A stretch of DNA of 64,000 bases from Rhizobium sp. ARZ01 (GTDB lineage: Bacteria; Pseudomonadota; Alphaproteobacteria; Rhizobiales; Rhizobiaceae): the NCBI RefSeq assembly GCF_014851675.1, contig NZ_JACVAE010000003.1:186001-250000 (forward strand), in the 5' to 3' direction. The position numbers were made by a program, and so were the translations under genes. Of this stretch, positions 43,965 to 54,400 are shown piece by piece. Below the pieces are notes generated by a model. The model searched no databases, was not told the DNA's origin, and saw only the letters and a list, made by a program, of their open reading frames with translations. The first letter of the stretch is position 1. Each line of letters starts with the position of its first letter.

Positions 43965-46900
43965 ATGAATCTGAGCGCCTTATTTTGTGGTGACGGTACC
44001 CTTCTCCTGCGTTGCGCCGAGTTTTTTCGGCAGGCCGGCGGGTCGATCGCGGGCATCCTGACGACCGACCCGCAGATTGTCGCCTGGGCTGAGGCGGAGG
44101 GGGTCAAATGGGCCCGGACGGCCGATGCGGTCGACGAAACCGAGAAGGCTGACTATCTCTTCAGCATTGCAAATCTGACCATCTTGCCCGCGTCCGCGCT
44201 GGCGCGCGCCCGGCGGATGGCGATCAATTTCCATGACGGACCCCTGCCGACCCGTGCCGGGTCGAATGTGCCGGCCTGGGCACTCCTCGAGGGGGCGGGC
44301 GAGCACGCGGTTACCTGGCACGAAATGACCGAGCGCGTCGACGCGGGGCGTGTGCTGAAAGAACGCCGCTTCCCGATTGGCGGAACCGATACGGCCTTCA
44401 GCCTCAACGCGCGCTGTTACGAAGCGGCGTTCGACAGCTTCTGCGAACTTATTTCCGACCTTGCCGATGATCGCCTTGCGCCCGTGGTGTCCATTGCGCC
44501 GCGCAAATGGTATGCGCGTTCGAAACGACCGGAAGCGCTTGGTACGCTTGATTTCAGCCGGCCGGCGCGGGAACTCTGCCAAATCGTGCGGGGTCTGAAT
44601 TTCGGTGGCTATGCCAACCCGCTTGCGCTTGCCAAGCTGTGGACTGGTGGAACACTGCTGACGGTCGGGCGGTTGGAGATCATGCCTGCAACTGCAGGAT
44701 CCGCAGGCGAGGTTCTTGCGGTCAACACCGACAGCGTGACGATCATGGCCGCTGACGCGCCCGTTCGGCTCAGCGTACTTAGCCAGTTGACCGGTGAAAC
44801 AGTCGGGCCGAGTGCGGCCGGACTGATCGTAGGCATGCGCCTGCCGTCGCTGAACGATCCCGACACCCCGACACTATCGGAGGTGGGCAACGCCGAGCCG
44901 GAATGGGAAAGGACATTGCGCCGCGCCGCGCCTGCGCTGCCGCCCTATCCCCTGGCGCATGCGACCGCGGGGAGAGCGGTGCCGCTCGTCGCGGCTGTGA
45001 CCAATATAGAGACGCTCGCGGCCGGCTGGCTCGCATGGGTCGCCGGCCTGACCGGCCAATCGGTGTTGTCGATCGCTTTCGTCGATTCAAAGCCGTCTGC
45101 TCCCTGGTTGTCGACCCTGCGACCGGTGACGTTGAACCTCGCTGACTGTGCGACGCCGACGGCGGCGACCAAGGCAATGCGGACGGCGAGGCACGACGCT
45201 TTCGCCCGTGCGCCGATGGCGATCGACCTGCCATTACGCATCGCCGACGCGGAGACACGCCGGGCGGCGTTGCGGTCGCTACGCGTGATCGTCAGCGAGG
45301 CACAGGAGGTGCCGCACGAGGCGGATATCGCCCTATCCCTGGATCCGCCCACGATAACCGCGCGCGCCGGCATCTTCGCGCCGGCCGTGCTGGCCGCGCT
45401 CGCGGCGGATTTCGCGACATTCTTCGGCGCGTTCGTCTCCCGCAGGGAGGCTTCGCTGTCGGAGTTGCCGCTTGGCGGTGTTGTTGCGTCTGTGCGGAAC
45501 GAGTCGCTGCAATTGGACACCGGAACGATCCACCAGAGAATTGTGCAGGCCTGCCATGACACACCAGACGCTCCGGCGCTGGAAGCGGGGCCGGTCCGGC
45601 TGAGTTATGCGGAACTGGACATGCGTGCGTCGCGGCTTGCCGGAGTGCTTGCGGAACGCGGTGCACGGCCAGGCGTGATCGTCGGCCTCTGCCTGGAGCG
45701 CTCGGCCGACCTTGTCGTTGCCATGCTGGCGATCCTGAAAACGGGTGCCGCCTATCTGCCGCTCGACCCGGCCTATCCGGTCGAGCGTATCCGTTTCATG
45801 CTTTCGGATTCCGGTGCACCGCTGGTAGTGGCCAGCCGGGCAGCCGCGACGCGGCTGGCATTCGATCCGCGACAGGTGGTGTTTCCGGATGAGGCCGGTC
45901 CGGCCCTTGACGAGGCGCGAGGGACGCCGAACGACCTGGCCTATCTGATCTACACCTCCGGCTCCACCGGCCAGCCGAAGGGGGTCATGGTCGCCCATCG
46001 CAACGTGACTAACTTCTTTGCCGGCATGGATGCGGTCGTGCCGATGACGCGCAATGCGCGGCTGCTTGCCGTCACTTCGGTGTCATTCGACATTTCCGTA
46101 CTCGAGATCCTCTGGAGCCTCGTCCGCGGCGCGACCGTGGTGCTGCAGGTGGACGGGGCCGGAAAAGGTGCGCTTCCCAGCTTCTCGCTGTTCTACTTTG
46201 CTTCCGAAGCGGCGGGCAGCGGTCACGAGGCCTACCGGCTGCTGCTCGAGGGCGCGCGCTTTGCAGACAAGAATGGTTTCGAGGCGATCTGGACGCCCGA
46301 ACGACACTTCCATGCTTTCGGCGGGCTCTATCCAAATCCGGCGATCAGTTCGGCGGTGCTGGCGGGACTAACCAGGAACGTCAAGCTCCGGGCGGGGTCG
46401 ACGGTGCTGCCGCTGCATCACCCGGTGCGCGCCGCCGAGGACTGGGCACTCGTCGACAACCTTTCGAACGGCCGCGCAGGCCTGGCACTCGCCTCCGGCT
46501 GGCAGCCGAACGATTTTCTCTTGCGCCCCGAAGCCTTCGCCGGCCGCAAGGAGATCATGCTCGAATCTATCGAGACGCTGCGGCGGCTCTGGCGGGGCGA
46601 AACACTGGAGTTTCCTGGCCATGACGGCAAGCCTGTCGCCATCCAGATCCATCCCCGGCCGGTCCAGAAGGACATGCCGTTGTGGCTGACCGCGGCGGGA
46701 AATCCGGAAACGTTCGTGGCTGCGGGACGGATGGGCTGCGGTGTACTGACCCATCTTCTGGGGCAGACGCTGGACGAAGTTGCGGAAAAGATCCGCCTGT
46801 ACCGCATCGCCCGCGCCGAGGCAGGGCATGCCGGTCCGGGTCATGTAGTGCTCATGCTGCACACCTTTGTCGGTCAGGATGAGGCCTCCGTGATCGAGGC

Positions 46901-48413
46901 CGCGCGAAAGCCGATGAAAAGCTACCTGAAGAGCGCCGTGGACCTGGTCCGCCGGGCCGCCTGGACGTTTCCGACAATTGTCGAGCGCGCCGGCAAGGCC
47001 GGAATGACGCCCCAGGAAATGTTCGAGAAGGAGGATCTGTCGCCTTCCGACCTCGATGCGCTGCTCGAACACGCCTTTGATCGCTACTACCGCACCGCCG
47101 GCCTGTTCGGCACGCCCGAAAGCGCAAAGGAGATGGTGCGCAACGTGGCCGCCATCGGCGTGGACGAGATTGCCTGCCTCATCGACTTCGGCATTGACAC
47201 GGATACGGCTCTGGCCAACCTGCCGAACATTCGCACCCTGATGAGCGGGCTGGAGATGGATGGCGGCATCACGCGCAGGGCCTCGGTGGCGGAAGACGTC
47301 GTGACCGGTGAAATAACGCATCTCCAGTGCACGCCGTCGATGGCGACCTATCTCGCCTCCGACGCAGTCGGCCGAAGGGCCCTGGAGCGCCTGGAGTGCC
47401 TGATGGTGGGGGGCGAGGCGCTGCCGCCCGACCTGGCGCGCAGCCTTCGGGCCGCCATGTCTGGTACCCTTCTGAACATGTACGGGCCGACGGAGACGAC
47501 GATCTGGTCCTCGGTGGCCCGGCTCGACACGGTAGGTGAATGCGTTCCCCTGGGCGAACCGATCGCTGACACAGAATTGAGCATCCGTTCGCCTGCCGGC
47601 CTGTCGGTGCCGAACCTGGTCGAAGGCGAGCTTTGGATTGGCGGCGCTGGCCTGGCACGCGGCTACTGGCAGCGGCCCGATCTGACCACCCAACGCTTCG
47701 TCGAGACGTCCGAGGGCCGGTACTACCGAAGCGGCGATCTGGTTCGCCGCCATCAGGACGGGACGCTGGAATTCCTCGGCCGCATCGACGGGCAAGTCAA
47801 GATCCGCGGCCACCGCGTCGAGATCGGCGAGATCGAGGCCCTCTTGGCCGCCGACGACAGCGTAAGCCAAGCGGCCGTGAAGGCCGTGGAGTTCGGTCCC
47901 GGCGACACGCGTCTCGTCGCTTACGTCACGCCCGGCACAGCGCGCCCATCGATCACGGACCTGCGGGCGATGCTGGAGACGAAGCTTCCCGATTTCATGG
48001 TGCCCGCGCAAATCGTATTGCTCGACAGGATGCCGCTGACGCCGAACGGCAAGATCGACCGCAAGGCATTGCCTGTCCCATCGGCGCGATCGGAGCGCGG
48101 CAAAATGACGATGGCGGAGGGCGATCTCGAAACCGGAATTGCCGCGATCTGGCGCCATGCGCTCGGGCTGGACGAAGTCTCAGTCACCGAGAATTTCTTC
48201 GATCTCGGCGGGCATTCGCTGCTGGTCGTGCAGGTGCAGCGCCGGATGAAGGAGGAACTGGGTCGCGACGTGGCGATCACCGACCTGTTCCGCTTCCCGA
48301 CCATACGCACAATTGCTGCACATCTGGCGGGTGCGCCGTCCGAAGCAGCCAACGCGGTCGACCGGGGTGCAGCAAGGGCCGCAGCGCGGCTTGCGCGGCT
48401 CGGCCGACGCTAA
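43965..48413 (+). CDS. NRPS: formyltransferase - adenylation domain with inserted LLM monooxygenase - PCP
   Basis: This 1482-aa synthetase has a rare build. Residues 1 to about 290 are a formyltransferase-like domain with N88 and H90 in INFHDGPLPTRAG and D126 in HEMTERVDAG. About 290-517 is unassigned, ending like the tail of a condensation domain. The adenylation domain begins near 518 (YTSGSTGQPKG near 663, FDIS near 708), is broken at about 738-1100 by a luciferase-like flavin monooxygenase (FSLFYFASEAAG to GLEMD), and resumes (QCTPS, YGPTET, PNGKIDRK). The PCP has Ser1418 in LGGHSLLV. By hand alignment the ten specificity residues read D-I-L-S-M-G-M-I-W-K, close to the glycine code DILQLGLIWK. 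The TIGR family for such inserts is named, as I recall, after MupA/Atu3656. It is probably the loading module. Confidence 0.93.
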   Translation: MNLSALFCGDGTLLLRCAEFFRQAGGSIAGILTTDPQIVAWAEAEGVKWARTADAVDETEKADYLFSIANLTILPASALARARRMAINFHDGPLPTRAGSNVPAWALLEGAGEHAVTWHEMTERVDAGRVLKERRFPIGGTDTAFSLNARCYEAAFDSFCELISDLADDRLAPVVSIAPRKWYARSKRPEALGTLDFSRPARELCQIVRGLNFGGYANPLALAKLWTGGTLLTVGRLEIMPATAGSAGEVLAVNTDSVTIMAADAPVRLSVLSQLTGETVGPSAAGLIVGMRLPSLNDPDTPTLSEVGNAEPEWERTLRRAAPALPPYPLAHATAGRAVPLVAAVTNIETLAAGWLAWVAGLTGQSVLSIAFVDSKPSAPWLSTLRPVTLNLADCATPTAATKAMRTARHDAFARAPMAIDLPLRIADAETRRAALRSLRVIVSEAQEVPHEADIALSLDPPTITARAGIFAPAVLAALAADFATFFGAFVSRREASLSELPLGGVVASVRNESLQLDTGTIHQRIVQACHDTPDAPALEAGPVRLSYAELDMRASRLAGVLAERGARPGVIVGLCLERSADLVVAMLAILKTGAAYLPLDPAYPVERIRFMLSDSGAPLVVASRAAATRLAFDPRQVVFPDEAGPALDEARGTPNDLAYLIYTSGSTGQPKGVMVAHRNVTNFFAGMDAVVPMTRNARLLAVTSVSFDISVLEILWSLVRGATVVLQVDGAGKGALPSFSLFYFASEAAGSGHEAYRLLLEGARFADKNGFEAIWTPERHFHAFGGLYPNPAISSAVLAGLTRNVKLRAGSTVLPLHHPVRAAEDWALVDNLSNGRAGLALASGWQPNDFLLRPEAFAGRKEIMLESIETLRRLWRGETLEFPGHDGKPVAIQIHPRPVQKDMPLWLTAAGNPETFVAAGRMGCGVLTHLLGQTLDEVAEKIRLYRIARAEAGHAGPGHVVLMLHTFVGQDEASVIEAARKPMKSYLKSAVDLVRRAAWTFPTIVERAGKAGMTPQEMFEKEDLSPSDLDALLEHAFDRYYRTAGLFGTPESAKEMVRNVAAIGVDEIACLIDFGIDTDTALANLPNIRTLMSGLEMDGGITRRASVAEDVVTGEITHLQCTPSMATYLASDAVGRRALERLECLMVGGEALPPDLARSLRAAMSGTLLNMYGPTETTIWSSVARLDTVGECVPLGEPIADTELSIRSPAGLSVPNLVEGELWIGGAGLARGYWQRPDLTTQRFVETSEGRYYRSGDLVRRHQDGTLEFLGRIDGQVKIRGHRVEIGEIEALLAADDSVSQAAVKAVEFGPGDTRLVAYVTPGTARPSITDLRAMLETKLPDFMVPAQIVLLDRMPLTPNGKIDRKALPVPSARSERGKMTMAEGDLETGIAAIWRHALGLDEVSVTENFFDLGGHSLLVVQVQRRMKEELGRDVAITDLFRFPTIRTIAAHLAGAPSEAANAVDRGAARAAARLARLGRR

Positions 48414-48449
48414 ATAGGGACCGACGCGAAAGGAGGCTTAGTTTCGCGC

Positions 48450-51400
48450 ATGGAGAGGAGCCTGCCGGACCACCGCATCGCGATCATCGGCCGCGCCGGG
48501 CGCTTTCCGTCGGCGCGAAACGTGGCAGAGTTCTGGTCGATGCTGGCGGCGGGGCGCGCCGCCGCGCAGCGTCTCAGTGACGCCGACATAGTTGCAGCAG
48601 GCGTCAGCCGCAAGCTGCTCGCCGATCCGGCCTATGTCCGCATGGCGCATGTCCTGCCCGACATGGAATGCTTTGATGCCGGGTTCTTCGGCTTCTCGCC
48701 GCGTGAGGCGGCGATCCTTGATCCGCAGCACCGCCATTTCCTCGAGTGCGGCTGGGAGGCGCTGGAGGACGCGGGCTACGTTCCGGAGCGGTTCGACGGC
48801 AGGATCGGCGTCTTTGCCGGCTCGGGCATGCAGGCCTATCTGCCCTTCAACCTGCTCTCCAATCCGGAACTGGTCGAAGAGATCGGCCTGTTCCTGTTGC
48901 GCCACACCGGCAACGACAAGGATTTCTTGCCCACCCGGCTGTCCTATCTTCTGAATCTCACCGGCCCCTCCGTCGCCATCCAGACTGCCTGCTCGACCTC
49001 GCTGGTGGCCGTGCACACGGCAATTGGTTCGCTCTTGAACATGGAATGCGACATGGCGATTGCGGGCGGGGTGACGATCGAGTTGCCGCACCGCACCGGC
49101 TATCGTTACGCAGAGGGCGAGATTCTCTCCCCAGACGGCATCTGCCGCGCCTTCGATGACGACAGCCGCGGCACCGTGTTCGGTTCGGGTGCTGCCCTTG
49201 TCGTTCTGCGCCGTTATGAAGACGCACTGGCGGGCGGCGACGACATCAAGGCCGTTATCCTGGCCAGCGCCGTCAACAATGACGGGGCCGGCAAGGCCAG
49301 CTACCTGGCACCCTCCGTCGACGGTCAGGCCGAGGCAGCAGCAGAAGCCCTGGCGCTGTCCGGAGTCGAGGCTTCGAGCCTCTCCTACATCGAGACGCAC
49401 GGGACCGGTACGCCGATCGGCGATCCGATCGAGCTCGCCGCGTTGAAACAGGTCTATGGCACAGCCCCCACCGGCAGTATCGGCGTCGGCTCGGTGAAGA
49501 CCAATATCGGCCACCTGGACACGGCAGCTGGCACCGCGAGCCTGATCAAGGTTGTGGAGGCGTTGCGGCATCGCCGTCTGCCCGCCAGCCTGAACTTCCG
49601 AAAACCCAATAGCCGCTTCGACTTTGCCGCCAGCCCTTTCCGCGTCGTGGCGGAAGGGCAGGACTGGCCAGAGACGGCAACCCCCCGCCGGGCCGCGGTC
49701 AATTCGTTGGGGGTCGGCGGCACCAACGCCCATGTGATCGTCGAAGAAGCGCCACGCCGTGAACCGGTCGCCGCAGCCTCGCAATGGCGGCTCTTCCCAT
49801 TCTCCGCGCGCACGCCCGCTGCGCTGGAACGAATGCGCGAAAGCTGGAAGGGCTTCGTCGGTAACGGTGCCCCTGCGCCGGAGGACATCGCCTTCACGCT
49901 TCGGGAGGGGCGCAGGGAATTTTCGGAGCGGTTCGCCATCGCCGCCCGTACGTCCGATGACCTCAAAACCGCACTTGCCGCGAGGGCCACGCCGCTGCGT
50001 CGGCATGGCAAGGCTGGCGCGTCTCCGCCCCGGATCGTCTTCCTGTTTCCCGGCGGCGGAGCCCAGTATCCGGGCGCTGGTGCCGGGATGATGGCCGCTT
50101 CGCCGGTGTTTGCCAATGCGGTCGACCAATGCTTTGCCCTGCTGCCGCACACCGCGCCGGCAGACCTGCGACAGGTCATGTTCGGTGCAAAGCTTTCGGA
50201 CACGGCAGCGCGTGAAAAGCTCGCTCGCTCCCGCTATGCCATCCCCGCACTGTTCATCCTCGAATATGCCTATTCGAAACTCTGGGAAAGCTGGGGTATC
50301 CGGCCCGACGCGATCGTTGCCCACAGTGTGGGCGAATATGCGGGCGCGGTGGCGGCAGGCGTGATCGATCTTTCGGACGCGCTTAGGATCGTGACCCTGC
50401 GCGGCAAGGTGATGGACGAGGCGCCGGCCGGCGCCATGACCGCCGTGCCGCTCGGCGAGATGCGGGTGCGCGAACTGATCGGCGACGTCCTCGACATCGC
50501 CGCCGTCAATTCCGAGCAGTCGACCGTCGTTTCCGGCCCGGTGAAGAATATCGAGGCGCTGGAGGCGCAGCTGGCAGGCAGCGAGCACGAGGCGCGGCGC
50601 ATCCACATCGAGGTCGCCGCCCACTCGCGGCACCTGGACGACCAGCTCGAACGGTTCCGGGAGGGGATTGAAGGGATTACGTTCCGGCAGCCGACGACGC
50701 CGATGGTCTCCTCGCTACGCGGCAGCTGGGGGAATGGCCAGGACTTCGTTTCGGCCGACTACTGGGTCCGCCATCTGCGGCATACGGTGCGTTTCGCCGA
50801 TGCGGTGTCCGCCGTGCTGGAAGCGCCGGACAGCGTCGTTATCGAGGTCGGGCCGGGACAGACCGTCGGGCCGCTCGTCGCGGCGGCGAAGACGAAGAAC
50901 GCACCGCGCGCCATCCTGCCGTCTGCGCCGCGCCCGCGCGACGAGGAAGACGAGATGGGCGTCGCCGTCGCAGCGCTCGGCGGGCTCTGGGCCAATGGCG
51001 TGCCGCTTGATGCGGACCGCCTTTCCGGACGGGAAGGGCGGCGCGTGTCGCTGCCGACCTACCCGTTCGAGAAGGAGCGGCACTGGATCGAGCCCGGTCG
51101 CGGCAGGGTCGAGGAGGTCAAGGAGGATACCGCTCCTCCACTGGCACGCCTTGACGATCCCACCGACTGGGTCGAGGTGCTCGGCTGGACGGAGCGCCCA
51201 CGATCCGCGACGGCTGCCGATCTGGCCGGCGACTGGCTGGTGCTGGCCGGGCGCGATGTGGCCTCCGTGGCGGTCCTGTCGCGACTTGCAGACGCCGGAT
51301 CACGGTTGGTCGTTCTTCGCGCCGGGGATAGCTTCGCGTCCGTCGAAGGCGGGTTCACGCTGCGCCCCGACGCGCAGGAGGATTTCGATGCGCTCGCCTC

Positions 51401-54400
51401 TGCCATGCCGGTGGTTCCGCGGCGCGTGCTGGCGCTATGGGCGCTCGATCCCGACATCGCTGACCAGGCCTTTGCAGCATCCTACCTGCTCGCCCGCTTC
51501 CTGCAGCAGGCCGACCCCGAACCGGGCACGCGGCTTGTGCTGGCAACGACAGGATCAGCCGCCGTGGCTGCCGACGAGAAGCCGCAAAATCCTGCACTTG
51601 CGGCGCTTCTCGGCGTGGTAAGGGTTGCTCCCCGCGAGATCTCCGGCCTGAGTGCGGCTGTCGTCGATCTCGAGACGGCGCCGGGTGCAACTGCCGTCGC
51701 GGCGCTGCTGACGGAGGCGGCGGCGCCGGATGAGGCCGATCACGTAGCCCTGCGCGGCGAGCGCCGCTTCGTTCGCGACCGCATGCGCGTACCAGCCGCC
51801 CTGCCAGACGAACTGCCTGCCCGGTTGCGCCAGGGTGGCGTCTATCTCATCACCGGAGGCACGGGCGGCATCGGGCGCCTGCTCGCGCTGTGGCTGGCGG
51901 AGACTGCCGGGGCAAGGCTGGCACTCGTTTCCCGCTCGGCCAAGGAGGATGCGGCGCTGCGGGCGGGGATCGAGGCAAAGGGTGGTGCAGTCCTCTTCCT
52001 GCCGGCTGACGTTGCCGACGAGACGGCGATGGCGCAGGCGATCGACACGGTGAGGTCGCGCTTCGGCGCGCTGCATGGGGTTATCCATGCCGCCGGCCTG
52101 CTCGACGACGCCCCGCTCGTGGTGCAGCCGCTGGAAGCGGCGGTTGCCTTGATGCGGCCGAAACTCAAGGGGGCCAAGACGCTTCATAATCTCCTGCCGG
52201 AGGGAAGCATCGACTTGTTCGCCGTGATCTCTTCTTCCTCGGTCGTGATCGGCGGGGCCGGCCAGACCGCCTATGCGGCCGCCAATGCCGCACTCGAGGC
52301 GCTGGCCGCCTCCCGTCGCGACGGCTTCTCTATCGCCTGGGCAACCTGGAGGGATACGGGAATGGCGGCACAGGCTTATGGAGCCGGCGAAGCGCCTCAA
52401 GGCGATCGGTTGCTGGGCGCCCGTCACGACGAGCCTGATGGCAGCGTCCGTTTCGAGACGCGGATCGATCCGCAAGCCGATTGGCGCGTGTCAGAGCATG
52501 TGGTCGCGGGGCAGCCGGTCTTGTGCGGCACCGCTTACATCGAATTTGCGCAGGCGGCGGCCCGCGCCGTGCTTGGCGCGGATAACTTCGAGCTTGCGGC
52601 GCTGTCCTTCGTGCAGCCGATGACTTTTGGGGGGCTTCCGCGGCGGGTCGCGGTCCATCTCCAGCCGCGGACGGGTGGCTACGATCTTTCAATTGAAAGT
52701 ACGGCCGGTCCGGCACAACACCCGGTCGAGCATATGCGGGCCCAGGTCGTCGCTGCCGAGTGCCTCGACGAGAGCCTGCCGAAGGTGCTCGACGTGACGC
52801 TGATGAAGGCGACCACCCTTGAGAGCGGACATGCGCCGCAGAAAGACGTGATTGCGTTCGGCCCGCGTTGGGATTGCAGCGAGGCGTTGCGGGCCGGAGA
52901 CGGGGTGGCGGAGGGTGAGTTCAGACTTGCCAAACCGTTCGCGGCCGACCTTGGGACCCATCCGCTCCATCCCGCGCTACTGGACATGGCAATGACGGTG
53001 GGACTGGCAGCGGTGGCACGGCAAGACGGTCGTCTCTACGTCCCGATGTCAGTTGAGCGGATACGCGTTCTCCGGCCATTGCCTGCCGCCGTCACCAGTC
53101 GTGCCGTGCGGGTGGAAGGCGAGCCGGGTCGGTTTGCGGCCTTCGACGTGGCTATCTTCGACGACGCCGGTCGTTCGGTCGTTGTCCTTGAGCATCTGGC
53201 GCTGCGCGAGGTCGACCGCGATGCGCTCGGAGCAGGGGCCGGGCCGGCGGGACTGACGACGCAGTTGCTGGCAACGGGCATTCGCGCGGCCGAGGCGCCG
53301 GATCTCTTTGCCCGTGTCTTCGCGCATGCCGGCCGCCAGCTGGTCGTCTCACCGGTCTCGCTCGACCTTGTACGGCTGGCGCTGGCGGATGTCGCCGAGC
53401 CGCCACGCCAACGTACCTTGCGGCAGGGGGCCGGCGGGCCGATTGGAGATCCCGTGACGGCGCAACTGGCATTTATCTGGGGTGAAATTCTCGGCGTTTC
53501 CGAGGTCGGACCGGACGACGACTTCTTCGCGCTTGGCGGGCACTCCCTGAATGCGGTGCGAATGTTCGCGCGCATCCGCAAGGATTTCGACATCGCGCTT
53601 CCGCTTTCCACTCTGTTCGAGGCTTCGCGGCTGCGTGATCTGGCCGGTCGGCTGCGCGAACAGGTTTCGGGGCGGGAAGCGGCGCCATCAGCTGTGCCGC
53701 AGCCAACTTTGAATGAGGCGGTCGAGCCGTCCGTTCCGGCGGAGATCAGGCGAATCGCGATGACCGAGGGGCAGCGAGAGATCGCCGCGGCGATCGGGAT
53801 CAATCCGGCTGCGTCGCTTTCCTACAATCTCTCCTTCAGCCTGCATCTCGATGGTGCGGTGGACGGATCGGTGCTGCGAACGGCACTTTCAGAGCTGGTC
53901 GCTCGCCACGACGGCCTGCGTGCCTCCTTCGATGTCGAGAATGCCTCCCTGACGATCTATCCGCATCGTGAATTGGCTTACGAGGAGCTCGATATCTCCG
54001 CTCTTGGCGCGCCGGAACAGAAAGCGCGGCGCGACGAATTGCACGGTGTTGCTGCCCGTGCGCCATTCGATCTGGTCAATGGACCGGTTTTGCGCGCCAT
54101 GTTGCTGCGGCTCTCCGCATCGCGGAGCGAGCTGGTGCTGTTCGCTCATCATATCGCCTGCGACGGATGGTCGATGGGTGTGCTGCTGAGCGAGTTGGCG
54201 GTGCTCTACACCTCTGCCCTGAGGGGCGAAAAGGCCGCCCTGGCGCCACCGGCAAGCATCGCCGATCTGGTCGCCGCCGAGGCCGCATGGGGCGAAGGCC
54301 CGCAAGCCGCACGGCACAGGGCCTACTGGCTGGACAAGTATGCCGGGCCGCTTCCGGCGGTCGACCTGCCAACGGACAGACCGTACCCCATGGCGCGCGA

